DNA of 64,000 bases from Anoxybacteroides tepidamans (GCF_014201465.1 NZ_JACHEP010000009.1:1-64000); one strand, 5' to 3'; shown: positions 50,844 to 63,016, counted from the stretch's first letter. Notes: a model not told the origin generated them from the letters alone. A program made the numbers and translations.

Positions 50844-51320
50844 ATGGCGAATGAGAAACAATATCCGATGACAAAAGAAGGGAAAGAGAAGCTGGAACAA
50901 GAATTGGAATATTTAAAAACGGTGAAGCGAAAAGAAGTCGTTGAGCGCATTAAAATTGCCCGCGGATTTGGCGATCTTTCTGAGAACTCTGAGTACGATG
51001 CGGCAAAAGACGAGCAAGCGTTCGTGGAAGCGCGCATTCAAACGCTCGAAAACATGATTCGCAATGCGCAAATTATTGAAGAAGATACAACGAATCCGGA
51101 TGTCGTATCGCTTGGAAAATCGGTGACGTTCATCGAGCTGCCGGATGGCGAAGAAGAAACGTATACGATCGTCGGCAGCGCCGAAGCCGATCCATTTGAA
51201 GGAAAAATTTCCAACGATTCTCCGATTGCGAAATCGCTTATTGGCAAAAAAGTCGGCGATGAAGTGAGCGTGCAAACACCAGGCGGAGAAATGCTCGTGA
51301 AAATCGTGGCGGTGAAATAG
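50844..51320 (+). CDS. greA: Transcription elongation factor GreA
   Basis: A 158-residue factor that rescues backtracked RNA polymerase. The N-terminal coiled coil ([20 protein letters not shown] ... [20 protein letters not shown]) has the acidic DLSENSEYD tip that enters the secondary channel. The C-terminal FKBP-like domain contains [20 protein letters not shown] and [32 protein letters not shown] precedes the ATG. Confidence 0.97.
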   Translation: MANEKQYPMTKEGKEKLEQELEYLKTVKRKEVVERIKIARGFGDLSENSEYDAAKDEQAFVEARIQTLENMIRNAQIIEEDTTNPDVVSLGKSVTFIELPDGEEETYTIVGSAEADPFEGKISNDSPIAKSLIGKKVGDEVSVQTPGGEMLVKIVAVK

Positions 51321-51333
51321 GTTTTAAACTGGC

Positions 51334-51367
51334 ACACCTCGTCAACAATGAAGACGAGGTGTTTTTT
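51334..51367 (+). terminator. greA terminator that overlaps the pbpI ribosome-binding site
   Basis: ACACCTCGTC (51334-51343) pairs perfectly with GACGAGGTGT (51353-51362) around a nine-base loop, followed by six T (51362-51367). The ATG of pbpI begins at 51368, and its only Shine-Dalgarno, GAGGTG (51356-51361), is inside the 3' arm. Confidence 0.85.
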
Positions 51368-53161
51368 ATGCGGAAAAACAGAACGATTGCAATTTTGTTG
51401 CTTATTCAGCTCGGCATCTTTCTCTTAATTGGCCGGCTTGTTCAGCTTCAATTAGTGAGCACCGAATCGTTTTCAAAAAAACATGTGAACTTAATCGAAG
51501 CTAGCGTCGCCCAGCGGACGCAAGAAATGGTTGTGAGCGACGGGCGCGGAACGTTTGTCGACCGCAATGGTAAACCGCTCGTCGAACAGGAAATCCCTGT
51601 CCTTGTTTTATTTCCGTTTTTAAAAACGATGGACTGGCCGGTCGAAACGGTAGCCAACATTCTTCATGTTTCTGATAGCACAATTGTTGCGCAAATTCAA
51701 CAAGCGAAGGAACCGTTTGTCTTTTCGAGCGGGGCGGAACCGTTTTCGTTGACGGATGCGCAAATGGACAAAATCAATAAACTTCATCTTCCCGGGGTGC
51801 TTGCGGTGAAAAAACAATATCCGCTCGTTCGTCTGTACGCAGCCCAACTGATCGGCTTTACGCGCGAAGATCCGCAGCTGTTGCGAGCTCGTTACGGTGA
51901 TCGTTCTCTCTCGCCGCAAACAAAAATCGGCATTCACGGCTTGCAAAAAGCGTTCGATGAATTTTTGCTTCCGGAAGGTGAAACGCGGCTTTTATACCAC
52001 GTCGATGCGGAAGGAGGGCCGCTCTTTGGCATCGATGTCAAGTACAGCGACCCCGGAAACCCGTTTTATCCGATTTCCGTGCAAACGACGATTGATCGCG
52101 ATTTGCAACAAATGGCTGAAGATGTACTAGAGGAACATCAGCTGAAAAAAGGCGGCGTGGTACTGCTGGATGTGGCAACCAATAGCATATTAGCGATGGC
52201 AAGCCGTCCGGCGATGAACCCGCGCGATCCGTATAAAAACAATGGCGCAGAAAATCAGATGCTATTGCCGCAAATTCCGGGATCGGTGTTTAAAACCGTT
52301 ATTGCCGCTGCGGCGATCGAAACAGGAATCGCAACAAAAAGACGAACATTTAACTGCAGCAGAAAAATTGACGGAACGACTCCAGATACTGAGCATGCAT
52401 ACGGGATGCTGTCTTTTGAAAAAAGTTTTGCGGTTAGCTGCAACAACGCCTTCGCTACGTTAGGAAAACAGCTGGTCGAACAAAACAAAGACATCATTGA
52501 ACAATATGCGCAAAAACTCGGGCTGTATCCGCTCGCCGGCTGGCAAGGCGATGTGTACCACATCGCCGATTTTCGCCAGCTTCCGGAAGAAAAGAGCGGC
52601 ACGATTTGGTACGACAAAAGCGACAAATACGTTCCGCTTGCCGTCGCACAAACGTCGATCGGCCAAAAAAACGTCCGCGTTTCCCCGCTGGCTGTCGCGA
52701 ATATGATGGCAACAATCGCTAGAGATGGAGAAGCAAAGCAAGTGCGGACTGTCAGTAAAATGGTGTATAAAAACGGGACAACGTTTTTTACTTTTCCGGA
52801 ACAGCCGTTTACTTCTGAAGAACCGATTTCGCTTTCGACGGCAATGAAGTTAAAAGAACTGTTACGCAGCGTCGTTACCGACGAGCGCGGCACCGGACGG
52901 CGGTTTCAGACGCTTCCTTATGCGGTGGCGGGAAAGTCAGGAACGGCGCAAACCGGAAAAACGACACCACAAGGCGAAGCGCTCATTAATAAATGGTTTG
53001 CCGGCTATTTTCCGGCGCAATCGCCGAAATATGCGCTCGTCGTCGTCGATTTGGAAAGCCCAAGTTCACAAGCTGTGACAAATGATGTATTTGATGACCT
53101 TGTCAAGAGAATATATGAGTGGGAAGCGAAGCAAAACGCACAGGACGTAAATCCGAAATGA
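51368..53161 (+). CDS. pbpI: Class B penicillin-binding protein (PbpI/YrrR-like)
   Basis: A 597-residue peptidoglycan D,D-transpeptidase. The N-terminal anchor is TIAILLLIQLGIFLLIGRL, followed by the dimerisation domain (VVSDGRGTFVDRNGKPL). The transpeptidase motifs are SVFK (Ser306, in PQIPGSVFKTV), SCN (AVSCNNAFATLG) and KSG (AGKSGTAQTGKT). In B. subtilis PbpI (PBP4b) is expressed in sporulation. ATG 51368 is chosen because GAGGTG lies six bases upstream. yrrS follows, as in B. subtilis. Confidence 0.9.
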   Translation: MRKNRTIAILLLIQLGIFLLIGRLVQLQLVSTESFSKKHVNLIEASVAQRTQEMVVSDGRGTFVDRNGKPLVEQEIPVLVLFPFLKTMDWPVETVANILHVSDSTIVAQIQQAKEPFVFSSGAEPFSLTDAQMDKINKLHLPGVLAVKKQYPLVRLYAAQLIGFTREDPQLLRARYGDRSLSPQTKIGIHGLQKAFDEFLLPEGETRLLYHVDAEGGPLFGIDVKYSDPGNPFYPISVQTTIDRDLQQMAEDVLEEHQLKKGGVVLLDVATNSILAMASRPAMNPRDPYKNNGAENQMLLPQIPGSVFKTVIAAAAIETGIATKRRTFNCSRKIDGTTPDTEHAYGMLSFEKSFAVSCNNAFATLGKQLVEQNKDIIEQYAQKLGLYPLAGWQGDVYHIADFRQLPEEKSGTIWYDKSDKYVPLAVAQTSIGQKNVRVSPLAVANMMATIARDGEAKQVRTVSKMVYKNGTTFFTFPEQPFTSEEPISLSTAMKLKELLRSVVTDERGTGRRFQTLPYAVAGKSGTAQTGKTTPQGEALINKWFAGYFPAQSPKYALVVVDLESPSSQAVTNDVFDDLVKRIYEWEAKQNAQDVNPK

Positions 53162-53222
53162 CAAGGCGGCCTATTGTATACTAAAATAAATACGACCGCA
53201 AGAACAAAGGGAGGGATGGCGC

Positions 53223-53837
53223 TTGGCTAATATGCATTCCCGTTTCGAACAGCGCGCCAAACGGCGGAAAATCAACCGACTATTAAACGTCGCACTCGCG
53301 TTCGTGCTTCTGTTGATCGTCTTTTTCAGCTGGCAGCTGTTTTTTGCAAACGACAGCGAACCGAACCAAGCATCTGAGCGAAAAACGAATGTAGCGGAAG
53401 CGAAAAAACCGAAGGACGATCAAGTCGAAGTCGAAATTGGCGGCGCGCTGCAAAACAACAACGAAACAGATCAGCCATCATCGGAACAAACCAAGTCCTC
53501 GCAACAAGTAATTGAAACGGCAGGCGATCCGGCTTCAGGAGTCGAAAAAGAAATTGTCGATCCGTCATGGCAGCCGATCGGCACAACGCAGTCCGAGCCG
53601 CATGTCACGATGTTTGACGAAAACTCTGTCGATTGGAAAGAAATGCTCGATGCGGTGAGCTATGCGACCGGCCTAGCGCGCGACAATATGATCGTCTGGT
53701 TTATCGGCAACAACGGTCCGAATAAAGCCGTAGCTACCGTATCGCCAAAAGATAAAAGCGTGAAATATAAAGTGTATATTGCTTGGGTGGAACATCAAGG
53801 CTGGAAGCCGGAAAAAATCGAGCAGTTGAAACAATAG
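53223..53837 (+). CDS. yrrS: YrrS family membrane-anchored protein (DUF1510)
   Basis: A 204-residue protein. The cytosolic RFEQRAKRRKINRLLN start precedes one membrane helix (VALAFVLLLIVFFSWQLFFA), a low-complexity linker rich in E, K, Q and S, and the conserved C-terminal DUF1510 domain (MLDAVSYATGLARDNMIVWF, YKVYIAWVEHQGWKPEKIEQ). In B. subtilis YrrS is sporulation-linked and expressed with pbpI. TTG 53223 follows AAGGGAGGGATGGCGC. Confidence 0.88.
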   Translation: MANMHSRFEQRAKRRKINRLLNVALAFVLLLIVFFSWQLFFANDSEPNQASERKTNVAEAKKPKDDQVEVEIGGALQNNNETDQPSSEQTKSSQQVIETAGDPASGVEKEIVDPSWQPIGTTQSEPHVTMFDENSVDWKEMLDAVSYATGLARDNMIVWFIGNNGPNKAVATVSPKDKSVKYKVYIAWVEHQGWKPEKIEQLKQ

Positions 53838-53864
53838 CGGATTCCCCGATGGCGGGACATCCGC

Positions 53865-54068
53865 TCATTTTTTTGCTTTGAAGTGAACAACGGCACTGTA
53901 AAAACGCTGCCCGTTTTCTGTGACATGCATTTGGTGCGACACGTGATGTACTTCTAACATAAGCGCTTTATTTTGTTCAATTTGTTCGTTTATTTTTTTC
54001 TCTAACGTCTTTAAATCCGCTGCTTCAAAAAATTCTACCTTATCTTGAATGAGATCAAACGTAAGCAT
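53865..54068 (-). CDS. yrzA: DUF2536 family protein (YrzA-like)
   Basis: A 67-residue protein starting LTFDLIQDKVEFFEAADLKT, then KKINEQIEQNKALMLEVHHV and a C-terminal RFYSAVVHFKAKK. ATG at 54068 has GGAGGAGAACG upstream; an in-frame start 29 codons earlier is not supported. The DUF2536 family is small, soluble and uncharacterised. It is transcribed towards yrrS. Confidence 0.8.
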   Translation of the reverse strand: MLTFDLIQDKVEFFEAADLKTLEKKINEQIEQNKALMLEVHHVSHQMHVTENGQRFYSAVVHFKAKK

Positions 54069-54189
54069 CGTTCTCCTCCTTTCCATCTGTAGTTTAGCAT
54101 ATTTCCATTGAAGAAACGAAAAAAGTGTGGTAGAAAACAGAACGTTATTTAACATAATTTCCTAAGAAGTTTCCTATCTCTAAACGGAG

Positions 54190-54684
54190 GATAGGTGGGA
54201 GAGGTTCATATACAGTCGTTGCCAAAAGCGGAAACGTAGTGCTAGAGTTTGGGGTTGGCACAGGCAACTTAATGAAAAAACTGCTTGTTGAAGCAGGAAA
54301 AACGGTATACGGCATTGAGCCGTCGGCGCCAATGCGGGAATTAGCGCTGGAGAAGTTAGCAGGTGCGTCGATACAGGACAGCGACTTTTTACATTTCCCG
54401 TTGCTGAATGATCGTTAGTACATACGCCTTTCACCATTTAACTGAAAGCGATTAGTAAGTGTGGCAAGCTGTTGAATAAAGGTGGTAAAATAGTGTTTAC
54501 GGATACAGCCTTTGTCAATCATCAAACTCACGACCAAATGATTGCCGGCGCAAAAGCGAAAGGCTTTCACGATTTAGCCGAAGATTTAGAGCGTGAAATT
54601 ATACACATTGCCGGCGCTAGATCATATGTTTGTGAACAACGGTTTTTCGGTTTCATTTGGTTGATCGAGGCTGTGAAACAATAA
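54190..54684 (+). pseudogene. yrrT: YrrT-type SAM-dependent methyltransferase, decayed
   Basis: Three pieces in different frames match the YrrT methyltransferase that normally heads the yrrT-mtnN-mccAB operon. Piece one holds [20 protein letters not shown] and [19 protein letters not shown] and stops at a TAG. Piece two is [13 protein letters not shown], followed by two stops. Piece three runs KLLNKGGKIVFTDTAFVNHQ to EQRFFGFIWLIEAVKQ. The N-terminal third is missing and the centre has small deletions. The product should be non-functional; mtnN follows 18 bases downstream. Confidence 0.85.
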
Positions 54685-54702
54685 GTGAAAGAGGTAGAAA
54701 GA

Positions 54703-55404
54703 ATGAAAGTAGCAATCATTGGCGCAATGGAAGAAGAAGTTGCGATTTTACGGGAGAAAATCGATAGCCGCGAGGACACGGTCGTCGCGAATTGTGAATT
54801 TTACACAGGAACGTTAAACGGCGTCGATGTCATTTTATTAAAATCCGGCATCGGCAAAGTCAATGCGGCAATGTCAACGACGATTTTGTTAGAACGTTTT
54901 CAACCGGATGTTGTCATTAACACCGGTTCAGCCGGCGGCTTTTTGTCTTCATTAAATGTGGGCGATATCGTTATTTCAACGGAAGTCGTCCATCATGATG
55001 TCGATGTGACCGCTTTTGGCTACGCATACGGTCAAGTGCCGGGCATGCCGGCTCGTTATACGGCGGATACGAAGCTAATTGAAGCGGCGGAAAAAAGCGC
55101 GGCGCACATTCGCGACATTCAAGTCGTGAAAGGTTTAATCGCCACAGGAGATTCGTTTATGAACGATCCCGCGCGTGTTGAATTCGTCCGCACGCAATTT
55201 TCGAACCTTTATGCGGTGGAAATGGAAGCGGCGGCGATTGCGCAAGTGTGCTTCCAGTTTGGCGTTCCGTTCGTCGTCATTCGCGCGCTTTCGGACATTG
55301 CCGGCAAAGAATCAAACGTATCGTTCGAACAGTTTTTGCATAAAGCAGCACTTCATTCATCTGAACTTGTGCAGGCGATGTTGGACGAATTAAAACGTTC
55401 ATAA
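54703..55404 (+). CDS. mtnN: 5'-methylthioadenosine/S-adenosylhomocysteine nucleosidase
   Basis: A 233-residue enzyme that removes adenine from MTA and SAH. It starts [20 protein letters not shown]; the active-site region includes [20 protein letters not shown], the catalytic [20 protein letters not shown], and Asp in [22 protein letters not shown] 54703 has AAGAGGTAGAAAG upstream. In B. subtilis it is followed directly by mccA and mccB in one CymR-controlled operon; here a terminator intervenes and mccA is broken. Confidence 0.95.
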   Translation: MKVAIIGAMEEEVAILREKIDSREDTVVANCEFYTGTLNGVDVILLKSGIGKVNAAMSTTILLERFQPDVVINTGSAGGFLSSLNVGDIVISTEVVHHDVDVTAFGYAYGQVPGMPARYTADTKLIEAAEKSAAHIRDIQVVKGLIATGDSFMNDPARVEFVRTQFSNLYAVEMEAAAIAQVCFQFGVPFVVIRALSDIAGKESNVSFEQFLHKAALHSSELVQAMLDELKRS

Positions 55405-55430
55405 GGAGAGTCCCCCTCTCCTTATTTTCA
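55402..55430 (+). terminator. mtnN terminator
   Basis: AAGGAGAG (55403-55410) pairs perfectly with CTCTCCTT (55416-55423), followed by ATTTTC. It separates mtnN from the mccA remnant. Confidence 0.7.
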
Positions 55431-55447
55431 TCTTTAAGAGGTGGCAC

Positions 55448-57045
<1,598 letters not shown>

Positions 57046-57108
57046 ATTACATCGCCCCCTTTCGCGTTTCCTATGGTACATTGAAGAAAGGAAAGGGGGA
57101 CGGTTGTT

Positions 57109-57348
57109 GTGGATGAACAAAAGCGAAATTGGTTAGGAAAAGCGCGTGACTATAAAGCATACAGTCTCGTCTTATTTGCGCTTAGCGCATTTTTATATAT
57201 CGGCACACTCATCCCGAATGCCATCGACGGAACGAAGCGACTACTCGTACTTGGAGCAGTGTTCGTTCTCATGCTCGCTTCTATTTTTTTCTCGCATCGG
57301 TCAAACGTATACGTACGGAAACTAGAAGATGACGAACACGCGCTATAA
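57109..57348 (+). CDS. yrhC: YrhC family small membrane protein
   Basis: A 79-residue protein with two helices (SLVLFALSAFLYIGTLI and LLVLGAVFVLMLASIFF) between a basic N-terminus and a short acidic tail. It follows mccB as yrhC does in B. subtilis. GTG 57109 has GAAAGGGGGACGG upstream. Function unknown. Confidence 0.8.
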   Translation: MDEQKRNWLGKARDYKAYSLVLFALSAFLYIGTLIPNAIDGTKRLLVLGAVFVLMLASIFFSHRSNVYVRKLEDDEHAL

Positions 57349-57463
57349 ATTCGAACGGAACAAAAACAACAGAAAAGTACGTGAACGGGTCATCCCAGTA
57401 ACCATCGGCTTATTATATACAACAGTCTCTGAACAGGGGGGTGTTTTTTATTTTGGAAACTAA

Positions 57464-57494
57464 AACGCCAGCATCTAGCACGCTGGCGTTTTTC
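57464..57494. terminator. Terminator between yrhC and the convergent Rpn-like gene
   Basis: AACGCCAGC (57464-57472) pairs with GCTGGCGTT (57482-57490), followed by TTTTC on the plus strand; the AAAA on the other side makes it usable in both directions. Confidence 0.8.
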
Positions 57495-57501
57495 GTATGG
57501 C

Positions 57502-58218
57502 TTAACCTTTCAAGAGTTCATGTACGTCTTTTTCTGTCATATCGAGGATATTCGCAATTTCCGCGACGCTCATACCTTTTTCATTCATTTTTCTAATCGC
57601 TTCCTGCATCCCCTCTTGACGTCCTTCTTCTCGGCTGCTACGAATGTTCGATAGCTGATCAAGGAGCCACTTCAGCCGCATTTCGTATGCATAACGGTTT
57701 TCGGGGGTAACACTTAAATTTTGCCATTCCTCTAACGCTTCTAAAATTTCTTGTTCTGTCATCGCGATTCCCTCCAATTCGCGAACCATCTCTTCGTCGA
57801 TTTTTTTCGTTCGGCTGTCCACCGCCGACAACATCGTCAACCAAGGCCATTCAGGCGATTGTTTCACTTCCCGACGGTATTTCTTCCATTTTACCATAAA
57901 TTGTGACAAATCAAGCACATGAAATTCAAGGTGATGGCTCCAAAGGAACTGTTCTCCATCTTCGCGAATGTGAAAGACGGTATGGAAGCGATCTGTTTCG
58001 TGTGGAAAGAGAGGATAGTTGAGGATGGCGATCATAATAAGGGAAATGCAAATGTGGGAAATTGAATTTTGCAGCACATTTTTGACGAAAATAGGCGTAA
58101 TAAAGAAGGAAATGGAGAATTTTGTAGATGAAAATTGAATTTTCGATAGAATATTTCTCACCAGTCCGCCACATATTTGACATCTATTAAGATGGGGGCG
58201 ATGCGAAATCAAATCCAC
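57502..58218 (-). pseudogene. Rpn/PD-(D/E)XK transposase-like nuclease, N-terminally truncated
   Basis: The minus strand encodes the C-terminal two thirds of a protein of the Rpn family (recombination-promoting nuclease, PDDEXK_2 type). Homology begins near NYPLFPHETDRFHTVFHIRE and includes HHLEFHVLDLSQFMVKWKKY, AMTEQEILEALEEWQNLSV and the charged end EEGRQEGMQEAIRKMNEKGM. The first 65 or so residues of the open frame are AT-rich and do not look like the family, whose nuclease motifs should lie there. It is therefore probably a remnant without a catalytic core. A MIAILNYPLF start at about 58036 could still be translated. Confidence 0.7.
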
Positions 58219-58321
58219 CTACTTTTCCCTCCCTTTTCACGCAATTTTCACCATCGGCTAGTAAACTGTAAACAGTACGAGCGATGTTCGCTAAAAGTAG
58301 AAAAGGTTAGGAGGAAATGAA

Positions 58322-59089
58322 GTGAGGAAAAATTATGTAAAGATCGTGCTTGATTTATTGCTCGCGATTACGTTTGTGTTATTATTAATGAACCCGAGGG
58401 TGTTCAACGGCTTGCCGTTTCACGAAATTGCTGGGACTGTGATTGGCATCGCGATTCTTGTCCATATCGGATTAAACTATCGTTGGGTAATTAACACGAC
58501 GAAAAAAATTTTTTCTTCCGAACTTCCGAAGAAAACGAGAATAGGCTTTTTCTTAAATGTGTTGTTGTTGCTGTCGATGGCAACGGTTATTGTATCGGGA
58601 ATTTTGATTTCGCGCGTCGTGTTTCCAAACCTTGCGCTAGAAGGGAATCACTTCGTTCGCGGAATTCACAACCTTTCCGCCAACACGACGCTTGCACTAG
58701 TCGGTCTTCATCTCGGCTTACATTGGCAGTGGATAATGGGCGTTAGTAAAAAAGTGTTCAAAACAAAGGATGGAACGTGGCGAAAAGGAATGATTGCTTC
58801 TAGCGTGCTGACGTTTGCCCTTTTGGCGGGCGGAATGTATTGGATTTCCCAAAACGTAAAACCGAGTGAAGGGGACTTCAAACCGAGATTCGCGGAACAA
58901 AACGCGTTCACTTTTGCTGGACAAGGAGCGCCAACCCCACCTGATGGAGAATTTCGCGACGGCAAATTCCGCAAAGAACGCGGCAGCAGCAACCCACTGC
59001 TTGTCTTACTCAACTACTTTGCCATTTGGGCGGTGATTATCGTCCCTACTTACAAAATTTTAGCGAGAAAGCCCCTGCCTAAAGGCTAG
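58322..59089 (+). CDS. DUF4405 family membrane protein
   Basis: A 255-residue membrane protein with about five helices: IVLDLLLAITFVLLLMNP, IAGTVIGIAILVHIGLNYRW, FLNVLLLLSMATVIVSGILI, LSANTTLALVGLHLGLHWQW and SSVLTFALLAGGMYWI. The repeated His residues in paired helices (FHEIAG, HIGLNYRW, HFVRGIHN, HLGLHWQW) fit the cytochrome b-like DUF4405 fold, where His may bind haem. A proline/glycine-rich extracellular stretch precedes the last helix (LLVLLNYFAIWAVIIVPTY). GTG 58322 follows TAGGAGGAAATGAA. Function unknown. Confidence 0.82.
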   Translation: MRKNYVKIVLDLLLAITFVLLLMNPRVFNGLPFHEIAGTVIGIAILVHIGLNYRWVINTTKKIFSSELPKKTRIGFFLNVLLLLSMATVIVSGILISRVVFPNLALEGNHFVRGIHNLSANTTLALVGLHLGLHWQWIMGVSKKVFKTKDGTWRKGMIASSVLTFALLAGGMYWISQNVKPSEGDFKPRFAEQNAFTFAGQGAPTPPDGEFRDGKFRKERGSSNPLLVLLNYFAIWAVIIVPTYKILARKPLPKG

Positions 59090-59179
59090 GGATGAATCGC
59101 TGATTTTTTTGAATCAATTTATTAGATATGTTCCATTTATCTAATATTTATGGTATATTTCATATAGAGGTGATTGATT

Positions 59180-59581
59180 TTGGAAAACAAAAAATACACC
59201 CATAAAAAAGGAATTGTCTATCTCAATCAATATCATATTGTATTCTGTCCAAAATACCGAAGAAAAGTATTGGTCGGAGATATTGAGCGAGATTTAAAAG
59301 AAATTTTTTATCAAGTTGCCAAAGAACACGATGTAGAAATGAAAGCGTTAGAAGTCATGCCAGATCATGTGCACTTGTTTATTTCTTTTGATCCTAGACA
59401 ACATTTGCATAAAATCATTCAAGCGTTTAAAGGAACAAGTAGCCGAATATTAAGAGAAAAATATCCTTCATTAAAAAGCAGATTACCGTCGTTATGGACG
59501 AGAAGTTATTTTTGTTGCACAGTTGGATATATTTCAGAAGATGCCATAAAGCAATATATTGAAAATCAAAAAAACGTGTAA
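59180..59581 (+). CDS. tnpA: IS200/IS605 Y1-transposase TnpA
   Basis: A 133-residue HUH single-strand transposase. The metal-binding HUH motif is PDHVHLFIS (His63, His65), and the nucleophilic Tyr is Tyr126 in DAIKQYIENQ. The N-terminal HIVFCPKYRRKVL segment is typical. TTG 59180 is chosen because AGAGGTG is seven bases upstream; an in-frame TTG at 59174 is too close to it. It excises and inserts the element as single-stranded DNA at hairpin-marked ends. Confidence 0.92.
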   Translation: MENKKYTHKKGIVYLNQYHIVFCPKYRRKVLVGDIERDLKEIFYQVAKEHDVEMKALEVMPDHVHLFISFDPRQHLHKIIQAFKGTSSRILREKYPSLKSRLPSLWTRSYFCCTVGYISEDAIKQYIENQKNV

Positions 59582-59597
59582 AGGGAGGTGTATCGCA

Positions 59598-61058
59598 TTG
59601 GCAAAATCAAAAACAAAAAGTTATGTGTTGACGTTAAAACTAAAAACAGAAAGATGGCAAGAACATGTGCTTGAAAAGCGATTCGAAATCGCAAGAAAGT
59701 TATATAATGCTTGCTTGCGTGAATGTCTAAAGCGATATAAAAAATTACAACACGATCGCGAATATAAACAAGTCATTCAACAACCAACATCAAAAGAAAA
59801 AAACAAAATACTAAATGAATTGTATCGTTTTTATGGTGTAACTGAATACGCCTTGCACGATTTTATCAAGCCAATGCGATATCCTTTTAAAAAACACATA
59901 GATTCTCATACGGCGCAAAAGATCGCTACACGAGCGTGGTTGGCTTTTGAAAAATTGGCATTTGGAAACGCCAATCAAGTGTATTTTAAAAAACAAAACG
60001 AAATGGATTCCGTAGAAAGCAAAACAAACGAAACAGGGATTCGTTTTAAAGATGGTCGCCTTTTATGGCATGAGCTATCTATTCCTGTTATTGTTCGTAA
60101 AAACGATATATACGCACATATCGCTTTGCAAGACCGAGTAAAATATTGCCGTATTGTTCGCAAACGAATCAGAGGAAAAATAAAATATGATATTCAGCTT
60201 ATTCTTGAGGGCATCCCCCCTAAAAAAATGAATAAAGAAACAGGAAACATGAAGTATCCGCTTGGTCAAGGTGATGTTGGCATCGACATTGGAACGCAAA
60301 CAATTGCTGTCTGTTCAACAAACGATGTCAAGTTGTTTATGCTTGCGCCAAGCGTAGAAAACCTCGAAAAGCAGAAACGAGTGCTTCTTCGCAAACTAGA
60401 CCGCCAAAGACGAGCAAATAACCCCCATAAATACAATGAAGATGGCACCATAAAAAAAGAAGACAACAAAGAAAAATGGATTTGGAGCAAAAACTATATA
60501 AAAACAAAAAATCAACTAGCTGAACTACAACGAAAGATGGCAGACAAAAGAAAACAAGACCACCATCGACTAGCGAATTGGATGATTACGCTTGGTGATT
60601 GTTTCAAAGTAGAAACAATGAACTTTAAAGCACTTCAAAAAAGAGCCAAAGAAACAAAAGTCGATGCCAACGGAAAATACAAAAAGAAAAAACGATTTGG
60701 AAAAAGCATTGCGAATCGTGCGCCAAGTTTGTTTTTGAACATATTGAATCAAAAACTACAATACGAAAATAAACCGCTTCATTTTGTTGATACATTCAGC
60801 GTAAAAGCAAGTCAATACGACCATCAAAACAACGAGTACAAAAAGAAAACACTTTCTCAACGATGGCATGAAACAAATGGGTGTAAAATACAACGTGATT
60901 TATATAGCGCATTTTTAATCATGAACGTTAAAGATAACCGAAAAGAAATAGACCAACAAAAATGTTTAGACAGATGGGATAGCTTTATCCATCTACACAA
61001 TAAAGAAATGGAACGACTTCGTCTTCATCCATGTGTTGTAAGTAGCATGGGAGTTTAA
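59598..61058 (+). CDS. tnpB: TnpB-family protein of the long type, lacking the canonical zinc finger
   Basis: A 486-residue TnpB. RuvC residues are recognisable as Asp in VGIDIGTQTIAVC, Glu in FKVETMNFKAL and Asp in IQRDLYSAFLI. Between the second and third motifs, where most TnpB proteins have two CxxC pairs, this one has KASQYDHQNNEYKKKTLSQR and a single Cys, so no zinc finger is seen. The N-terminal helical region is longer than in the two short TnpBs of this window. TTG 59598 follows AAGGGAGGTG. The reading frame is intact. Confidence 0.85.
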   Translation: MAKSKTKSYVLTLKLKTERWQEHVLEKRFEIARKLYNACLRECLKRYKKLQHDREYKQVIQQPTSKEKNKILNELYRFYGVTEYALHDFIKPMRYPFKKHIDSHTAQKIATRAWLAFEKLAFGNANQVYFKKQNEMDSVESKTNETGIRFKDGRLLWHELSIPVIVRKNDIYAHIALQDRVKYCRIVRKRIRGKIKYDIQLILEGIPPKKMNKETGNMKYPLGQGDVGIDIGTQTIAVCSTNDVKLFMLAPSVENLEKQKRVLLRKLDRQRRANNPHKYNEDGTIKKEDNKEKWIWSKNYIKTKNQLAELQRKMADKRKQDHHRLANWMITLGDCFKVETMNFKALQKRAKETKVDANGKYKKKKRFGKSIANRAPSLFLNILNQKLQYENKPLHFVDTFSVKASQYDHQNNEYKKKTLSQRWHETNGCKIQRDLYSAFLIMNVKDNRKEIDQQKCLDRWDSFIHLHNKEMERLRLHPCVVSSMGV

Positions 61059-61215
61059 ATCGTGTTCAGCGTCTTGAATCGGGCGCACAGGGCGCAAAGC
61101 ACTCGTGAAGTGTTTGCCCATGAAAGTCTTGCGGAACAAGGGTGAGTTCTGCACGCAGGTGTACGAGAAACCCTTTTGTACGCAAGAACCCCGTGACTTT
61201 AGTCGTTGGGAGATT
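61059..61215 (+). ncRNA. Candidate omega RNA region of the IS200/IS605 TnpB
   Basis: Non-coding right end of the element, with internal pairing potential and the terminal hairpin at 61189-61210. It shows no clear similarity to the scaffold shared by the other two tnpB genes here, as expected for a different TnpB subfamily. The assignment rests on position only. Confidence 0.4.
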
Positions 61216-62814
<1,599 letters not shown>

Positions 62815-62904
62815 TTGTAAAGGGCATCTTTGCCAATGGAAGCGGTCAATGAACGAAAAAGGCGAGCAGCGATAGGTGTTGTTTTCTAGAAACATAAAAA
62901 CAAC

Positions 62905-62934
62905 AAACAGCCTCTAGATGGGGCTGTTTTTTAT
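62905..62934 (+). terminator. GH1 gene terminator
   Basis: AAACAGCC (62905-62912) pairs with GGCTGTTT (62922-62929), followed by TTTATTATT. Confidence 0.85.
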
Positions 62935-62940
62935 TATTGT

Positions 62941-62990
62941 AACCGAGAAGCCCCCACTTCCGCTGCAGGCAAGTGGGAGAGGAGGTCTAA
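62941..62990. repeat. Hairpin resembling an IS200/IS605 right end
   Basis: CCCACTT (62953-62959) pairs with AAGTGGG (62971-62977), within GAAGCCCCCACTT ... AAGTGGGAGAGGAGGTC. The layout is like the right end of the complete element at 61181-61215 (GAACCCCGTGACT ... TTGGGAG). It may be a remnant of a related element, or an independent terminator. Confidence 0.35.
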
Positions 62991-63016
62991 AAATAATAAT
63001 AGAAATTTTATTTATT

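Larger units (their letters stand above)
59110..61215 (+). mobile_element. IS200/IS605-family element with tnpA and tnpB
   Basis: The two genes are in the same orientation, tnpA (Y1 transposase) then tnpB. The left end has a hairpin TATTAGATA (59120-59128) with TATCTAATA (59138-59146). The right end has a hairpin around CCCCGTGACTTTAGTCGTTG (61189-61210), typical of the subterminal structures that Y1 transposases recognise. Both reading frames are intact, so the element may be active. Boundaries are estimated from the hairpins. Confidence 0.8.

Noticed and set aside
51334-51367. Riboswitch before pbpI
   Set aside because: Only a single simple hairpin with a T-run is present; no room for an aptamer.
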